This document shows positions 37,473-47,114 of a DNA stretch of 64,000 nucleotides, in pieces. This stretch comes from Planctomycetota bacterium (GTDB lineage: Bacteria > Planctomycetota > Planctomycetia > Gemmatales > Gemmataceae). The DNA lies in NCBI GenBank assembly GCA_016191165.1, contig JACPPF010000039.1, positions 1 through 64,000 on the forward strand, in the 5' to 3' direction. The notes under the pieces are model-generated. The model saw nothing but the letters and a program-made list of their open reading frames with translations, was not told the DNA's origin and searched no databases. Every line of letters starts with the position of its first letter. Position 1 is the stretch's first letter. Position numbers and translations under genes: made by a program.

Positions 37473-39614
37473 TCATCTCCCACCCGCCGGCACATACTTC
37501 TTCAACCATGCAAACACCTCGCGATGCCAGAATTCGCTATTGCGTGGCCCCAGGACCCAGTGGCCTTCGTCGGGGAAGTTGATCATGCGCGACGGCACGC
37601 CCTGACGCTGCAACGTCGTAAAGAGCTGGATGCCCTCGCTGATCGGCACGCGGAAATCCAGATCGTTGTGGATCACCAGCATCGGCGTCTTGAACTTGCC
37701 GAGGTTCTTGGCAAATTTGTGAGGCGAATGTTTTTCATAGGACGCGCGATTCTTGCCCCAGGGGGGGCCGCCGTGTTCCCATTCATCGAACCAGAGTTCC
37801 TCGGTGGTGGAGTACATGCTGTCGAAGTTCCACACGCCGCAATGGGTGATGAGGGTCTTGAACTTGGGGGTGTTGACAGCGAACCAGTTCATCATGTAGC
37901 CGCCGAACGATGCGCCGGCGGCGCCCATGCGTTTGGTGTCGATGTAGGGTTGCTCTTCGAGGTGCTTCAGGCCGGCCATGAGGTCGTCGTAGCATTTGCC
38001 GCCCCAGTCGCCGGAGATTTCATCGACGTATTGTTGGCCAAACCCCGTGGAGCCGCGCGGATTGGGGAAGGCGACGACATACCCTTGAGCGGCCCAGATC
38101 TGCGGGTTCCAGCGGAAACTCCAGCCGTCGTTCCAGGCGCCTTGGGGGCCGCCGTGCACCAGGTAGACGAGCGGCCATTTTTTAGTCGCGTCGAAGCCGG
38201 GCGGTTTCAGAATCCACATCTGCATTGGCGTGCCGCCGGCGCCCTTGACCGTCACCGATTCGGGCCTCGGCAGGTCGAGTTCGGCCCGCAGTTTGGTGTT
38301 TGCCTGACTGCAGTTGAAGACGTCGAAGTCTTTCCCGTCCTGAAGGGCGACATGAACGTCATTGGGATGGTGCGAGGCCGTCCGCGTGAACGCGAATTTC
38401 TTGCCATCGCGACTCACGGAAAGCGAACCGTTGACGTTTTGATCCACAAACGCCGTGCGTACCTTGGCGTCTTTGATAGAAGTCACGAAGTAGACGTGCT
38501 TGCCGCTGTCGTCGGCACTGAAATAGATGTGTTCGCTGTCGGGCATCCAGACGAAGTCATCGGGAGAGCCATCAAACCCGGCCGTGATGCTGCGCGGCTT
38601 GGGGCGCTTGTCGGGAGCTTGATCGAATCCATTGGCAGGCACGACCATCAACTCCCAGCGGTCGGCTTCAAAGCCCGGGCGTTTCTGGGCGCGGTAAACG
38701 AGCCACTTGCCGTCGGGCGAAAACTGGGGCGCCCCGTCGGCGGCCCGGTTGCCCGTCGTGATCGTTTCCCACTCGGTTGGGAAGCGAGGCGTGGCGACGC
38801 GGGTTGAAACCACCACGCGACAGATATCGTAATCCGTATTCCAGGCCTCGTTTTTCGCCGGGACTGCCGTGAAGTAGAGGAACTTGCCATCCGGGCTGAA
38901 GGTGAAATCGTCGCCAATCGAGAACGTGGACGACGTGGGATAGGCATCGCGGTCGCCCGGGGTCACGTCCCGCGGCGTCCCGGGCTTGCCGTTGTCGAAA
39001 GACATCACGAATAGGTGAAAACGCTTATCCTCGACGTATTCGTCCCAGTGGCGGAAGAAGAGCTTCTTGAAAACGCGCGCCTTCACGGGGTTCTTTTCGT
39101 TGTCGTCATTCCGTTTCTTGTTGAGGGCGTCGCTTTCCTGGAAAGGCTTCGTGGAATACTCGGGGAACACGGCCGACATGAACGCGATTTGCTTGCCGTC
39201 GCGCGACCACGTGCCGACGGAGGCGCCGGTGCTGATCCTGGTAAGCTGTCTGGCCTCGCCGCCATCGATGCCGATGCTCCAGAGCTGGGTCGTGCCGGAG
39301 CGATTCGATTCGAAGAGGATGGTCTTGCCATCGGGGCTCCAGCGTGGATGACGGTCGGCCTTGGCGCTGGTGGTCAGTTGCTTCGGCGTACTGCCTTTCT
39401 CGGTGGAGACAATCCAGAGGTTGGTCGTCGTCGTGTTCGCTTGCAGACTCACCTTGCCGACGGCGTAGACGACCCATTTGCCGTCGGGGCTGATCTGCGG
39501 ATTGGCAACGCGCTGGAAGCGGAACAGGTCTTCCACCTTCATCGCCCGGCGTTTTTCGCCCGCCAGCGAAACCATTGGCATCAGGAACAGCAACAATAAT
39601 GCGCTACGTTTCAT
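37473..39614 (-). CDS. S9 family prolyl oligopeptidase/acylaminoacyl peptidase, exported
   Basis: TolB-like propeller repeats; PLVYLVHGGPQGAWNDGWSFRWNPQIWAAQGYVVAFPNPRGSTGFGQ; MGAAGASFGGYMMNW; LVIHNDLDFRVP; FPDEGHWV. Confidence 0.95.
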   Translation of the reverse strand: MKRSALLLLFLMPMVSLAGEKRRAMKVEDLFRFQRVANPQISPDGKWVVYAVGKVSLQANTTTTNLWIVSTEKGSTPKQLTTSAKADRHPRWSPDGKTILFESNRSGTTQLWSIGIDGGEARQLTRISTGASVGTWSRDGKQIAFMSAVFPEYSTKPFQESDALNKKRNDDNEKNPVKARVFKKLFFRHWDEYVEDKRFHLFVMSFDNGKPGTPRDVTPGDRDAYPTSSTFSIGDDFTFSPDGKFLYFTAVPAKNEAWNTDYDICRVVVSTRVATPRFPTEWETITTGNRAADGAPQFSPDGKWLVYRAQKRPGFEADRWELMVVPANGFDQAPDKRPKPRSITAGFDGSPDDFVWMPDSEHIYFSADDSGKHVYFVTSIKDAKVRTAFVDQNVNGSLSVSRDGKKFAFTRTASHHPNDVHVALQDGKDFDVFNCSQANTKLRAELDLPRPESVTVKGAGGTPMQMWILKPPGFDATKKWPLVYLVHGGPQGAWNDGWSFRWNPQIWAAQGYVVAFPNPRGSTGFGQQYVDEISGDWGGKCYDDLMAGLKHLEEQPYIDTKRMGAAGASFGGYMMNWFAVNTPKFKTLITHCGVWNFDSMYSTTEELWFDEWEHGGPPWGKNRASYEKHSPHKFAKNLGKFKTPMLVIHNDLDFRVPISEGIQLFTTLQRQGVPSRMINFPDEGHWVLGPRNSEFWHREVFAWLKKYVPAGGR

Positions 39615-39633
39615 GTGAGGGTGTTCCATTAGA

Positions 39634-39724
39634 GTTTAGCCGCGACCCTCCGGGGAGCGCGGATACCATCCCGCGCGGTCGCGCGGCGCTCAGTCCGCGC
39701 TCCCCGGAGGGTCGCGGCTAAACG
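39634..39724. repeat. Family D palindrome, copy 3
   Basis: gtttagccgcgaccctccggggagcgcgga ... tccgcgctccccggagggtcgcggctaaac. Confidence 0.9.
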
Positions 39725-39777
39725 AATTCGGGGCGTTTGCCCTGAACACGTTATAATGACCGGGCGAGGAACCTGCC

Positions 39778-40257
39778 ATGACCGTTTTTCGACGCGTCGT
39801 TCTACTTTGGCTTCTGATGTTCTGGCAGGGCGGGTTCCTCTTCTACGGCGGCGTCGTCGTGACGATTGGCAGCGACGAACTCGGCAGCGACTTCGCGCAG
39901 GGATTGATCACGCGCCGCGTCACCGATTGGCTCAACCTCGCCGGGCTGATCGTCTTGCTCGCCTGGACGTGGGACCTGCTCGCCGAGCGCGATTTTCGCT
40001 TGCTTCTGAGATGGGGAACCTGGCTTTTCCTCCTTGGTTCGCTGGCCTGGCTGGCCTGCCTGCACCTGCGCATGGAAACGCTCATCGACACGCACCAGCG
40101 TCAACTCCTGGACGACGGCGCCTTTCGCCATCTGCACCGCTGGTACCTGCGCGTCAGCGCCGCGCAAGGGGCCGGCGCGGTCGCCTTCGTGGTTTGGACC
40201 CTGCAGAACTGGCGCGCGGCCGATCGGCGTCCTGATCCGCGCGCGGCCGGCGGATAA
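39778..40257 (+). CDS. Four-TM hypothetical membrane protein
   Basis: MTVFRRVVLLWLLMFWQGGFLFYGGVVVTIGSDELGSDFAQGLITRRVTDWLNLAGLIVLLAWTWDLLAE. Confidence 0.65.
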   Translation: MTVFRRVVLLWLLMFWQGGFLFYGGVVVTIGSDELGSDFAQGLITRRVTDWLNLAGLIVLLAWTWDLLAERDFRLLLRWGTWLFLLGSLAWLACLHLRMETLIDTHQRQLLDDGAFRHLHRWYLRVSAAQGAGAVAFVVWTLQNWRAADRRPDPRAAGG

Positions 40258-40316
40258 AGCGGCCCAGCCTTGCTTGGCTGCGCGGCCTGGTGTATCCTGC
40301 CTGTTGGAGGTAGAAC

Positions 40317-40967
40317 ATGCCGACCATGCGAATCCCGCAAAAACAACGGCTTATCCTCGATTGCGTTCCCTGGAATCGCTATACGCGCATCCTGCGCGAT
40401 CTTTCCGACCGCCATCTCCGCGTTACCTACGATCGGGGGTTCCTTGAAATCATGACCATCTCCCATGAGCACGACAACCTGGCCGAGTTTTTGGATATGT
40501 TGTTGATCATCCTTTTCAGGGAAATGAAACTCCCCTTCAGGCTGGGCGGCTCGACCACGTTGCGCCGGCGCCGCAAACAGAAGGGGGTCGAGCCAGACAA
40601 GTGCTACTGGATCGCCCATGCCGCGCAGGTCCGCGGGAAGAAAGCGATCGATTTGCGCCGCGACCCGCCGCCGGACCTGGCTCTCGAAGTGGACATTACC
40701 CACAGCTCGCTCGACCGCATGAGGATCTACGCCAGCCTCAAAGTGCCCGAAGTGTGGCGCTGGGACAAGGCCGGTCTTTCGTTCATGGGGCTCAACGAAA
40801 AAGGCGAGTATGCTTCCCTTCCCACCTCGCGGACGTTGCCAATCCCGGTTACGCCCGCAGATTTGATGACCTTCATCGCCATGCGCGAAGGTAGGGACGA
40901 TAGCGAGGTGATGGAACCGTTCACCCTCTGGGTTCGCTCCAGGATGGCCAACCAACCCCAGGAGTAA
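40317..40967 (+). CDS. Uma2-family (DUF820) PD-(D/E)XK nuclease-like protein
   Basis: VTYDRGFLEIMTISHEHDNLAEFLDMLLIIL; PDLALEVDITHSSLDRMRIYASLKVPEVWRWD. Confidence 0.87.
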   Translation: MPTMRIPQKQRLILDCVPWNRYTRILRDLSDRHLRVTYDRGFLEIMTISHEHDNLAEFLDMLLIILFREMKLPFRLGGSTTLRRRRKQKGVEPDKCYWIAHAAQVRGKKAIDLRRDPPPDLALEVDITHSSLDRMRIYASLKVPEVWRWDKAGLSFMGLNEKGEYASLPTSRTLPIPVTPADLMTFIAMREGRDDSEVMEPFTLWVRSRMANQPQE

Positions 40968-41000
40968 TTTGTCGCCGCAGGGGCCGATAAAACAACACAA

Positions 41001-41022
41001 CCCACGGCAAGCATGCCGTGGG
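41001..41022. terminator. Hairpin between convergent genes
   Basis: cccacggcaagcatgccgtggg perfect stem. Confidence 0.5.
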
Positions 41023-41054
41023 TGTGCTGCGGGATACAATCCCAGGGGATGGCT

Positions 41055-43574
41055 TCACTTGCGCGGCGCGAATTCCAGGGCGGGCAACGGGTCGGCGATC
41101 GCCACCGGCGGCGCGGGCAGCGGCGGGGTCGCCACTTCCGGGAGGCGGTCGATCGGCTGACGAGGCAGCGGCGACGCGGCGTCCATTTCCACGTGACCGG
41201 CGCGACCGGGCAGCCGCTGTTTGAACTCGATCGGCAGCGGCAATGGCTTGGCCTCGAACCTCACGGCCGGGCCCACGTCGCCGCGCGGCAACGGCCGGGG
41301 CGTCACGGTCGGATCCTTGATCGTCGGGTGCACCGTGATCGGCGCGACCTCGATCGGCTGCTTCGGCGTTCCCGCGGGCACGACTTCGAGCGGCTGCTTC
41401 GGTGCACCCACCGGAGGCGCCCAGTTCACGTCCAGGCTCGAAGGCAGCGAGGAAGGCGTATCGGCATTCGCGTCGAAAACTCGCTGCTCCAGCATCGGGC
41501 CGACGACCCCGCCGTGCTTTGGGTCGCACAGCCGACCAGGCTGCGACAGCGAATCGGGCCGCGTTCTGAGCATCAGCGATTGGCTCCGTTCCTTTTCGTA
41601 CTCGACGGCGCGAACCTGCACACCCTGCGGCAATCCCCCTTCGCTGATGTGGACGTTGTTGTAACGCAGGATCGTGCCCTTGGCCCATTCCAGTTTCGCC
41701 AGCGCGTTGTTGTACTCGGCAATCGCGTTGTATTCCTTGACCAGGGCGGCGGCGTAGCGGCGCTGAGCGTCGAGGAAAACCAGCGGGCCTTCCTTCTCGT
41801 TGCCTCCGAAGTTGAGCGTACCGGCGGCCAACTGTTGCAGGCGAATCTTCAGACCCTTCTGGTAGTTGATGCGCTCCGAGCGATGGGCTTCAATGGTTTT
41901 GTAGCGGTGCGCCAGTTCGTTAAAGACGAAATGCAGGTAGCGCGTCGCCTTTTCTTCCTGATCTTTCACCAGCAGGTAGCTTTGCGCCAGTTCGAGCTTG
42001 GCGGCCCGGATGGCGGCAAGTTCATAGCGCCAACCCAGGGGCATCGACAGATTCAACCCCACCGTCCAATCGACAAATTGCCCGCGCGCCACCGATTCCA
42101 GTGAATTGGCGGTGCGCGTGGTACCGGTCCCGTCAACAAAACTGCCGTTGCCCGTCAACGACGTTCCGAAGCCGACCGGCTCATAGCGTGCGAACGCGCG
42201 CAGATCGGGACGAAGGTAATTCTTTTGAATCGACAGCAGGTACTGGTGATAGCGCAGGTTGTCCCGTACCATCTGCAACTCGGGCCGCAGGTTCAACGCT
42301 TCTTGCAGGCTGTGCTCCCAATTTGGCCTGAGCTCGGTCAAGGTCGGCGGCGTGATCGGCACCAGCCGCGTGCCGTCCTCCACACCCAGGCCCATGATGC
42401 CACGCAAATTGCGTTCTGCCTCGATGACCTCGGCAAGAGCCCTGATGCGCTCGGCCCGGAAATCTTCGTATTGGCCGATGATCTGGTAATAAGTCTCCGG
42501 CGCCAGTTTGCCGCCCTTGAAGCGGATGTAGCTCTCCTGCCAGGTCTTGTGCATGATGCGCAAGTTTTCTTCAAAGCTGTAGAGCTGGCCGTACTTGTTG
42601 TAGAGGTTCCAGTAGGCGTTCTCGACGTTGACAATCAGCAAATTGACGGCGCGCTCGAACTCGGCCCGCTGCTGGTCGAAGCGCAAGCGTGAGATCAGGA
42701 TGCCCTCCCCCTGCCGATCCACGAAGCTGCTGAGCTGCCCCTGGCGGTTGCTGATGGCACTCGAAGCGCCGGCGCTGGCGCCCGGATTGAGCGATTGCCC
42801 GGTAAAAGTCGGCGAACGCGACAACAGCTGATTCATGGTGACGCCGGAGTCCTTCCACAGGGGCTGCTCGAAACCGAGGATAAGCCGGCTCGTGTACTGT
42901 GGATTGAGAATGCTGAAAGCACCCGAGGGTGGGTTGTTCAGGTTCTGGTAGCCGACGAGAAACGTCGTGCTGACATATCCGCCAGTGGCCAGCGGCTTGA
43001 CCAGACCGGACAGGAAGGTTGCCGCATGCCCGTTCTGGAACGATTGCAAACCCTGCTGGAGTTCGTCGGTATTCTGCCAGCTCATGGTGCTGAACGCGAT
43101 CGGATCGAAGCGGGCGAGCTGCCCTTCCATGGCGGCCTTGGTGATGGCCGGATACATGGCGAGAACGCGGATCCGCTCGGTCTGGTTGGGAATCAGCGAG
43201 CCGCCGAATGGGGAAATGCTGGCCTGGGTGTCGTCCACGATGCCCATGCGTTGCCCGGAGGCCGCGCCGCCGCGACCGCTGACGGCGCCGTTTTCCAGCG
43301 CGATGGCGAACGTTTCTTGCAGGGTCAGGTAGCGCGGCGCCCGATCGGAGTCAATGACCGTCGCCGGCGCCTTGGTCATGGCGCTGATCGGATCCTGAAT
43401 CGCACATTCGTTTTGTTCGAGTTTTTTGAGAGGCACGCCGTTGTGTGCCTCGTCGAAGACATCCTTGGACAAGAAAGTTTGGTGCTGACAACCCGAGACG
43501 ATGGTTACAACTAGCATTGCCAGCAGACCGAGCGCCAGCCCTTTCTTGCAGGCTTGCGAACGCCGACTATCCAT
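41055..43574 (-). CDS. TolC-family outer membrane efflux-like lipoprotein
   Basis: MDSRRSQACKKGLALGLLAMLVVTIVSGCQHQ lipobox; NVENAYWNLYNKYGQLYSFEENLRIMHKTWQESYIRFKGG; LVKEYNAIAEYNNALAKLEWAKGTIL. Confidence 0.85.
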   Translation of the reverse strand: MDSRRSQACKKGLALGLLAMLVVTIVSGCQHQTFLSKDVFDEAHNGVPLKKLEQNECAIQDPISAMTKAPATVIDSDRAPRYLTLQETFAIALENGAVSGRGGAASGQRMGIVDDTQASISPFGGSLIPNQTERIRVLAMYPAITKAAMEGQLARFDPIAFSTMSWQNTDELQQGLQSFQNGHAATFLSGLVKPLATGGYVSTTFLVGYQNLNNPPSGAFSILNPQYTSRLILGFEQPLWKDSGVTMNQLLSRSPTFTGQSLNPGASAGASSAISNRQGQLSSFVDRQGEGILISRLRFDQQRAEFERAVNLLIVNVENAYWNLYNKYGQLYSFEENLRIMHKTWQESYIRFKGGKLAPETYYQIIGQYEDFRAERIRALAEVIEAERNLRGIMGLGVEDGTRLVPITPPTLTELRPNWEHSLQEALNLRPELQMVRDNLRYHQYLLSIQKNYLRPDLRAFARYEPVGFGTSLTGNGSFVDGTGTTRTANSLESVARGQFVDWTVGLNLSMPLGWRYELAAIRAAKLELAQSYLLVKDQEEKATRYLHFVFNELAHRYKTIEAHRSERINYQKGLKIRLQQLAAGTLNFGGNEKEGPLVFLDAQRRYAAALVKEYNAIAEYNNALAKLEWAKGTILRYNNVHISEGGLPQGVQVRAVEYEKERSQSLMLRTRPDSLSQPGRLCDPKHGGVVGPMLEQRVFDANADTPSSLPSSLDVNWAPPVGAPKQPLEVVPAGTPKQPIEVAPITVHPTIKDPTVTPRPLPRGDVGPAVRFEAKPLPLPIEFKQRLPGRAGHVEMDAASPLPRQPIDRLPEVATPPLPAPPVAIADPLPALEFAPRK

Positions 43575-43590
43575 GTCACACCCCATCCTG

Positions 43591-43639
43591 TAAGCCAGGC
43601 CTTCCAGCCCGACCGTCAGGCTCGAAAGCCTGACCTACG
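43591..43639. repeat. Family B palindrome pair
   Basis: taagccaggccttccagcccgaccgtcaggctcgaaagcctgacctac. Confidence 0.75.
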
Positions 43640-43772
43640 CCGAGAGGTCCAACATCCATCCCCATGGATGCGTTCCACTTTGTTTCTAGGCGCGCGTTCC
43701 TGGTGTAGTTGGATTATCGGCAGCGTCCGCATGATAAATCAGGAAAACTTTGCCGATCGTAGCGATTTTTCC

Positions 43773-43834
43773 GGCCGCCGCTTGCGGCCTAGCCGTCGCG
43801 CGGCGACTTGCGAACGCTAGGCTGCAAGCGGCGG
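43773..43834. repeat. Palindrome related to family C
   Basis: ccgccgcttgcggcctagccgtcgcgcggcgacttgcgaacgctaggctgcaagcggcgg. Confidence 0.75.
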
Positions 43835-43848
43835 ACAGGAAAGAGAAA

Positions 43849-44205
43849 TCAATTTTTGCGAGTTTCATAAACGGGGGAATTGGCATCGTCGGCCGGTTTT
43901 TGATAGCGGGGCGAAATGGCGACATAAGGCAGACCCAGCAGGCGTTTGATGCCTGCCCATTCCCCCACGTCATTGCCTTCGATGAGATGACCAATCCACT
44001 GGAGCAAGTAACCGGCGACAAACGCGGCCGCGCTCCAGTACCATTGCTCCCAGGGCAAAACAAAGAAAAGGATGACGCTCGCCAAAACCAGCGGAATGCC
44101 GACGAAATGAATGCCGCGGTTGAAAGGATGCTGATGGCGTTCCAACCAGTTGAATAGCGCTTTTCGCAGCGGCTTGCGTTCAAAAAAACCTCGCGGTTCG
44201 CTCAT
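43849..44205 (-). CDS. DUF962/Mpo1-like membrane protein
   Basis: LFNWLERHQHPFNRGIHFVGIPLVLASVILFFVLPW...AGYLLQWIGHLIEGNDVGEW. Confidence 0.82.
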   Translation of the reverse strand: MSEPRGFFERKPLRKALFNWLERHQHPFNRGIHFVGIPLVLASVILFFVLPWEQWYWSAAAFVAGYLLQWIGHLIEGNDVGEWAGIKRLLGLPYVAISPRYQKPADDANSPVYETRKN

Positions 44206-44331
44206 CGCCGAACTCCTCTCCCGCCGACCCTGGCTGTCGCTACTTGAATCGTTGTATCCACGCGCTGCAAAAATGGTAACGGGCCGAGCGACCGGAGTGG
44301 ACGGTGACCCCGGGTCGGCTTTCCCGCTAAG

Positions 44332-45513
44332 ATGATCGACATGCTTGAGTATGATTTCCTGTCTCCGTCGCGGATCGTGTTTGGCTGGGGCCGGCGCCGC
44401 GAGCTTGGGGCGCTGGCTGCCACGCTGGGGCGGCGCGCCTTCGTCGTACTCGGTTCGCGAACTCTCCAGCGCAACGGGGCCTGGGATGAGCTGGCGGCGC
44501 AATTGCAAAACGCAAAGATCGCCGTGCTTTTGGCCGCGACGATTTCGCGCGAGCCGGAGGTCGCCGATGTCGATCAACTCGCGGCGCACTTGCACGAAGC
44601 AAACGTTGGGCCGGGCGATTTTCTGTTGGCCCTCGGCGGGGGCGCGGCGCTCGATCTGGCCAAGGCGGGGGCGGCGCTCGCGACCAATCGACATGGCCAG
44701 AGCGTGCGCGATTTTCTCGAAGGCGTCGGCCAGGGGCTTCAGATTACCGAGCCGCCGCTACCGATGCTCGCCATGCCCACCACCGGCGGGACGGGGACCG
44801 AAGCGACCAAAAACGCCGTGATCACCGTCGCCGATCCCCCGGTAAAAAAGAGCATTCGCTCGCCGCTCATGGTGCCGCGCGTGGTTCTCGTCGACCCGGA
44901 ACTGTCCGTGAGCGTGCCACCCGAGACGACCGCGTGGACCGGGCTGGACGCCATCACGCAACTGATCGAAAGCTACATCTGCCGATTCGCCCGGCCAATC
45001 CCGCAGGCCCTGGCTGTTCACGGCCTGCAACTGGCCATGCCAAGGATCAGCGAGGCGGTGCGCGATGGCACGTCACGACCTGCCCGGGAGGCGATGGCGC
45101 ATGCCGCACTTTTGAGCGGACTGGCACTGGCAAACTCCGGGCTCGGCCTGGCCCACGGCGTTGCTGCCGCGCTGGGTGTATTCGCCGGCGTTCCCCACGG
45201 TCTGGCGTGCGCGATGATGGTGCCGGTCGCGCTCGAGGTCAATCGCACGGTCGCAGAAAAGCCGCTCGCGGAACTGGCTCGGGCCACCTTGCAGGTCACT
45301 TCGGCCAGCGACGCCGCGGCCGCAGGCGCGTTCATCGCTCACGTTGCCGAACTCTGCGCCGAGCTGGGCGTGCCTGCTCGCTTGTCTCAGGTCGGCGTGC
45401 GGCCGGACCAGCTCGACGCCCTGGTGCGCGGATCGCGCGGCAATAGTATGAACGGTAATCCGCGCCAGCTCACCGATCCCGAGCTGCGCGAACTTCTGGA
45501 GAAATGCCTGTGA
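44332..45513 (+). CDS. Iron-containing alcohol dehydrogenase
   Basis: PSRIVFGWGRRRELG; LALGGGAALDLAKAGAALATN; MPTTGGTGTEATKNAVIT; SGLALANSGLGLAHGVAAALGVFAGVPHGLACAMMVP. Confidence 0.92.
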   Translation: MIDMLEYDFLSPSRIVFGWGRRRELGALAATLGRRAFVVLGSRTLQRNGAWDELAAQLQNAKIAVLLAATISREPEVADVDQLAAHLHEANVGPGDFLLALGGGAALDLAKAGAALATNRHGQSVRDFLEGVGQGLQITEPPLPMLAMPTTGGTGTEATKNAVITVADPPVKKSIRSPLMVPRVVLVDPELSVSVPPETTAWTGLDAITQLIESYICRFARPIPQALAVHGLQLAMPRISEAVRDGTSRPAREAMAHAALLSGLALANSGLGLAHGVAAALGVFAGVPHGLACAMMVPVALEVNRTVAEKPLAELARATLQVTSASDAAAAGAFIAHVAELCAELGVPARLSQVGVRPDQLDALVRGSRGNSMNGNPRQLTDPELRELLEKCL

Positions 45514-46859
45514 TCCTCGTCGCCGGCCTGACGCCAGCCTGGCAGCAGATCCTGTGTTTTGACAGCGTCCACCCCGGCGAAGTCAACCGCGCAGCCGAGG
45601 TTCACTGGTGCGCCTCGGGCAAGGCCATCAACGCCGGGCTGGCGCTCGCCTCGCTTGGTGGTTCGGTACACCTTTTGTCGCCGGCTGGCGGCTGGTCGGG
45701 ACAGGCGATGCGAGACGAGTTGACCCAGCACAACGTCCCGACCACCTGGGTGGCCACGGCTGTCGCAACCCGCGTTTGCACGACCGTCGTCAACCGCGCG
45801 AAAGCAACCTCGACGGAGTTCGTCGAAAACGCGGCCGCGTTGACCACGCAGGAGCTGGCGGCATTCAGCGCGGAATACCGCACGCTGGTCAGCCGGGCCG
45901 ACTTCGTGATTCTGACCGGTTCGCTGCCGCGCGGAACGCCGGTGGATTTCTATCGGCGCCTGTTGCAGAGCACGCCGTGCCCGGCCCTTCTCGATGCGCG
46001 AGGAGCGGAGCTTTTGGCGGCGCTGGACTGCAAGCCGCGCGTGGTCAAGCCGAATCGGGAAGAGCTGGCCAAATCCGTGGGCCGGCCGTTGCCCGACCGG
46101 GCGAGCGTGCTGGCCGCGATGCGTGAACTCGTTGAGCGCGGCGCGCACAGCGTGATCGTCACCCACGGCGCCGCCGGCGTCTGGGTCATGCAGGGCGGCG
46201 ACACCTGGGAGTTCACTCCGCCGAAGGTGACGCCGGACAACCCGATCGGCAGCGGCGATTGCCTCGCCGCCGGGGTTGCCCTGGCGTTGACGCGCGGCGA
46301 CAAATTAGCGGACGCGGTTCGCCTTGGCATTGCTGCGGCAACCGATAACGTAGCCCAGCTTTTGCCCGCTCGCCTGGCGCTGGATCGCGTCGAGGAATTC
46401 AAATCCCGCATTCCCCCCCCGACGCTGATTCTGCCGTCGTCCAGGCATCTTCTCTTGCCGCGCCAGCTTGTCGAATCGATGGTTCAACATGCCCGCGCCG
46501 AACTTCCGAATGAATGCTGTGGCCTGCTCGCTGGTCGGCGCGACGGCGACGTGCTGCGCGTTGAGGCGTGGTATCCGCTGGTGAACGAGGCCGCCAGCCC
46601 GATCGAATATCGCTCGGAGCCACGCAGCATGTTCCAGGCGATCAAGCGAATGCGCCAGGAAAACCAGGAAATCCTGGCAATCTACCACTCCCACCCGACC
46701 AGCGCCCCGGTTCCGAGCCGGACCGATCTGGCACGTTTTTATAGCTCGGACGTGGTGCATCTCATCCTGGGCTTCGCAGGGGCCGAACCTCTCATGCGAG
46801 GTTGGTGGCTGACGGAATCGAGCTACGAGGAGGCTACGTGGCATGTCGTGGACGAGTAA
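45504..46859 (+). CDS. PfkB-family carbohydrate kinase fused in frame to a JAMM (Mov34/MPN/PAD-1) metalloprotease domain
   Basis: PfkB: ASGKAINAGLALASLGGSV, VVKPNREELAKSVG, PDNPIGSGDCLAAGVALAL. JAMM: ELPNECCGLLAGRRDGD, IYHSHPTSAPVPSRTDLARFYSSDVVHLIL (E, HxH-x10-D). Confidence 0.85.
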   Translation: MPVILVAGLTPAWQQILCFDSVHPGEVNRAAEVHWCASGKAINAGLALASLGGSVHLLSPAGGWSGQAMRDELTQHNVPTTWVATAVATRVCTTVVNRAKATSTEFVENAAALTTQELAAFSAEYRTLVSRADFVILTGSLPRGTPVDFYRRLLQSTPCPALLDARGAELLAALDCKPRVVKPNREELAKSVGRPLPDRASVLAAMRELVERGAHSVIVTHGAAGVWVMQGGDTWEFTPPKVTPDNPIGSGDCLAAGVALALTRGDKLADAVRLGIAAATDNVAQLLPARLALDRVEEFKSRIPPPTLILPSSRHLLLPRQLVESMVQHARAELPNECCGLLAGRRDGDVLRVEAWYPLVNEAASPIEYRSEPRSMFQAIKRMRQENQEILAIYHSHPTSAPVPSRTDLARFYSSDVVHLILGFAGAEPLMRGWWLTESSYEEATWHVVDE

Positions 46860-46968
46860 GTTCGCATTGCTCCGGGATTTTGAAGTGTGATACGATTCGG
46901 GTGCTGGAGCCATCAGGCCACTGCGCCAGCAAATTATGCTGCACGCGCTCGAGATTTGCACAATTGTT

Positions 46969-47030
46969 ACGAGCCGCGACCGTCAGGGAGCGGGGACCAG
47001 CCCAACGCTCCCTGTCGGTCGCGGCTCGTC
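46969..47030. repeat. Family D palindrome, copy 4
   Basis: acgagccgcgaccgtcagggagcgg ... cgctccctgtcggtcgcggctcgt. Confidence 0.88.
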
Positions 47031-47114
47031 AATGAGGATGTGTCTTTTCGTGGCACCTGCAATATAGACCCTTGCTTACGCTGCGGGCTGGTGTTGAATT
47101 CACGGAGGAAATCG

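Noticed and set aside
37467-38807. 446-aa + strand ORF opposite the S9 peptidase
   Set aside because: Shadow ORF produced by codon bias of the real gene.
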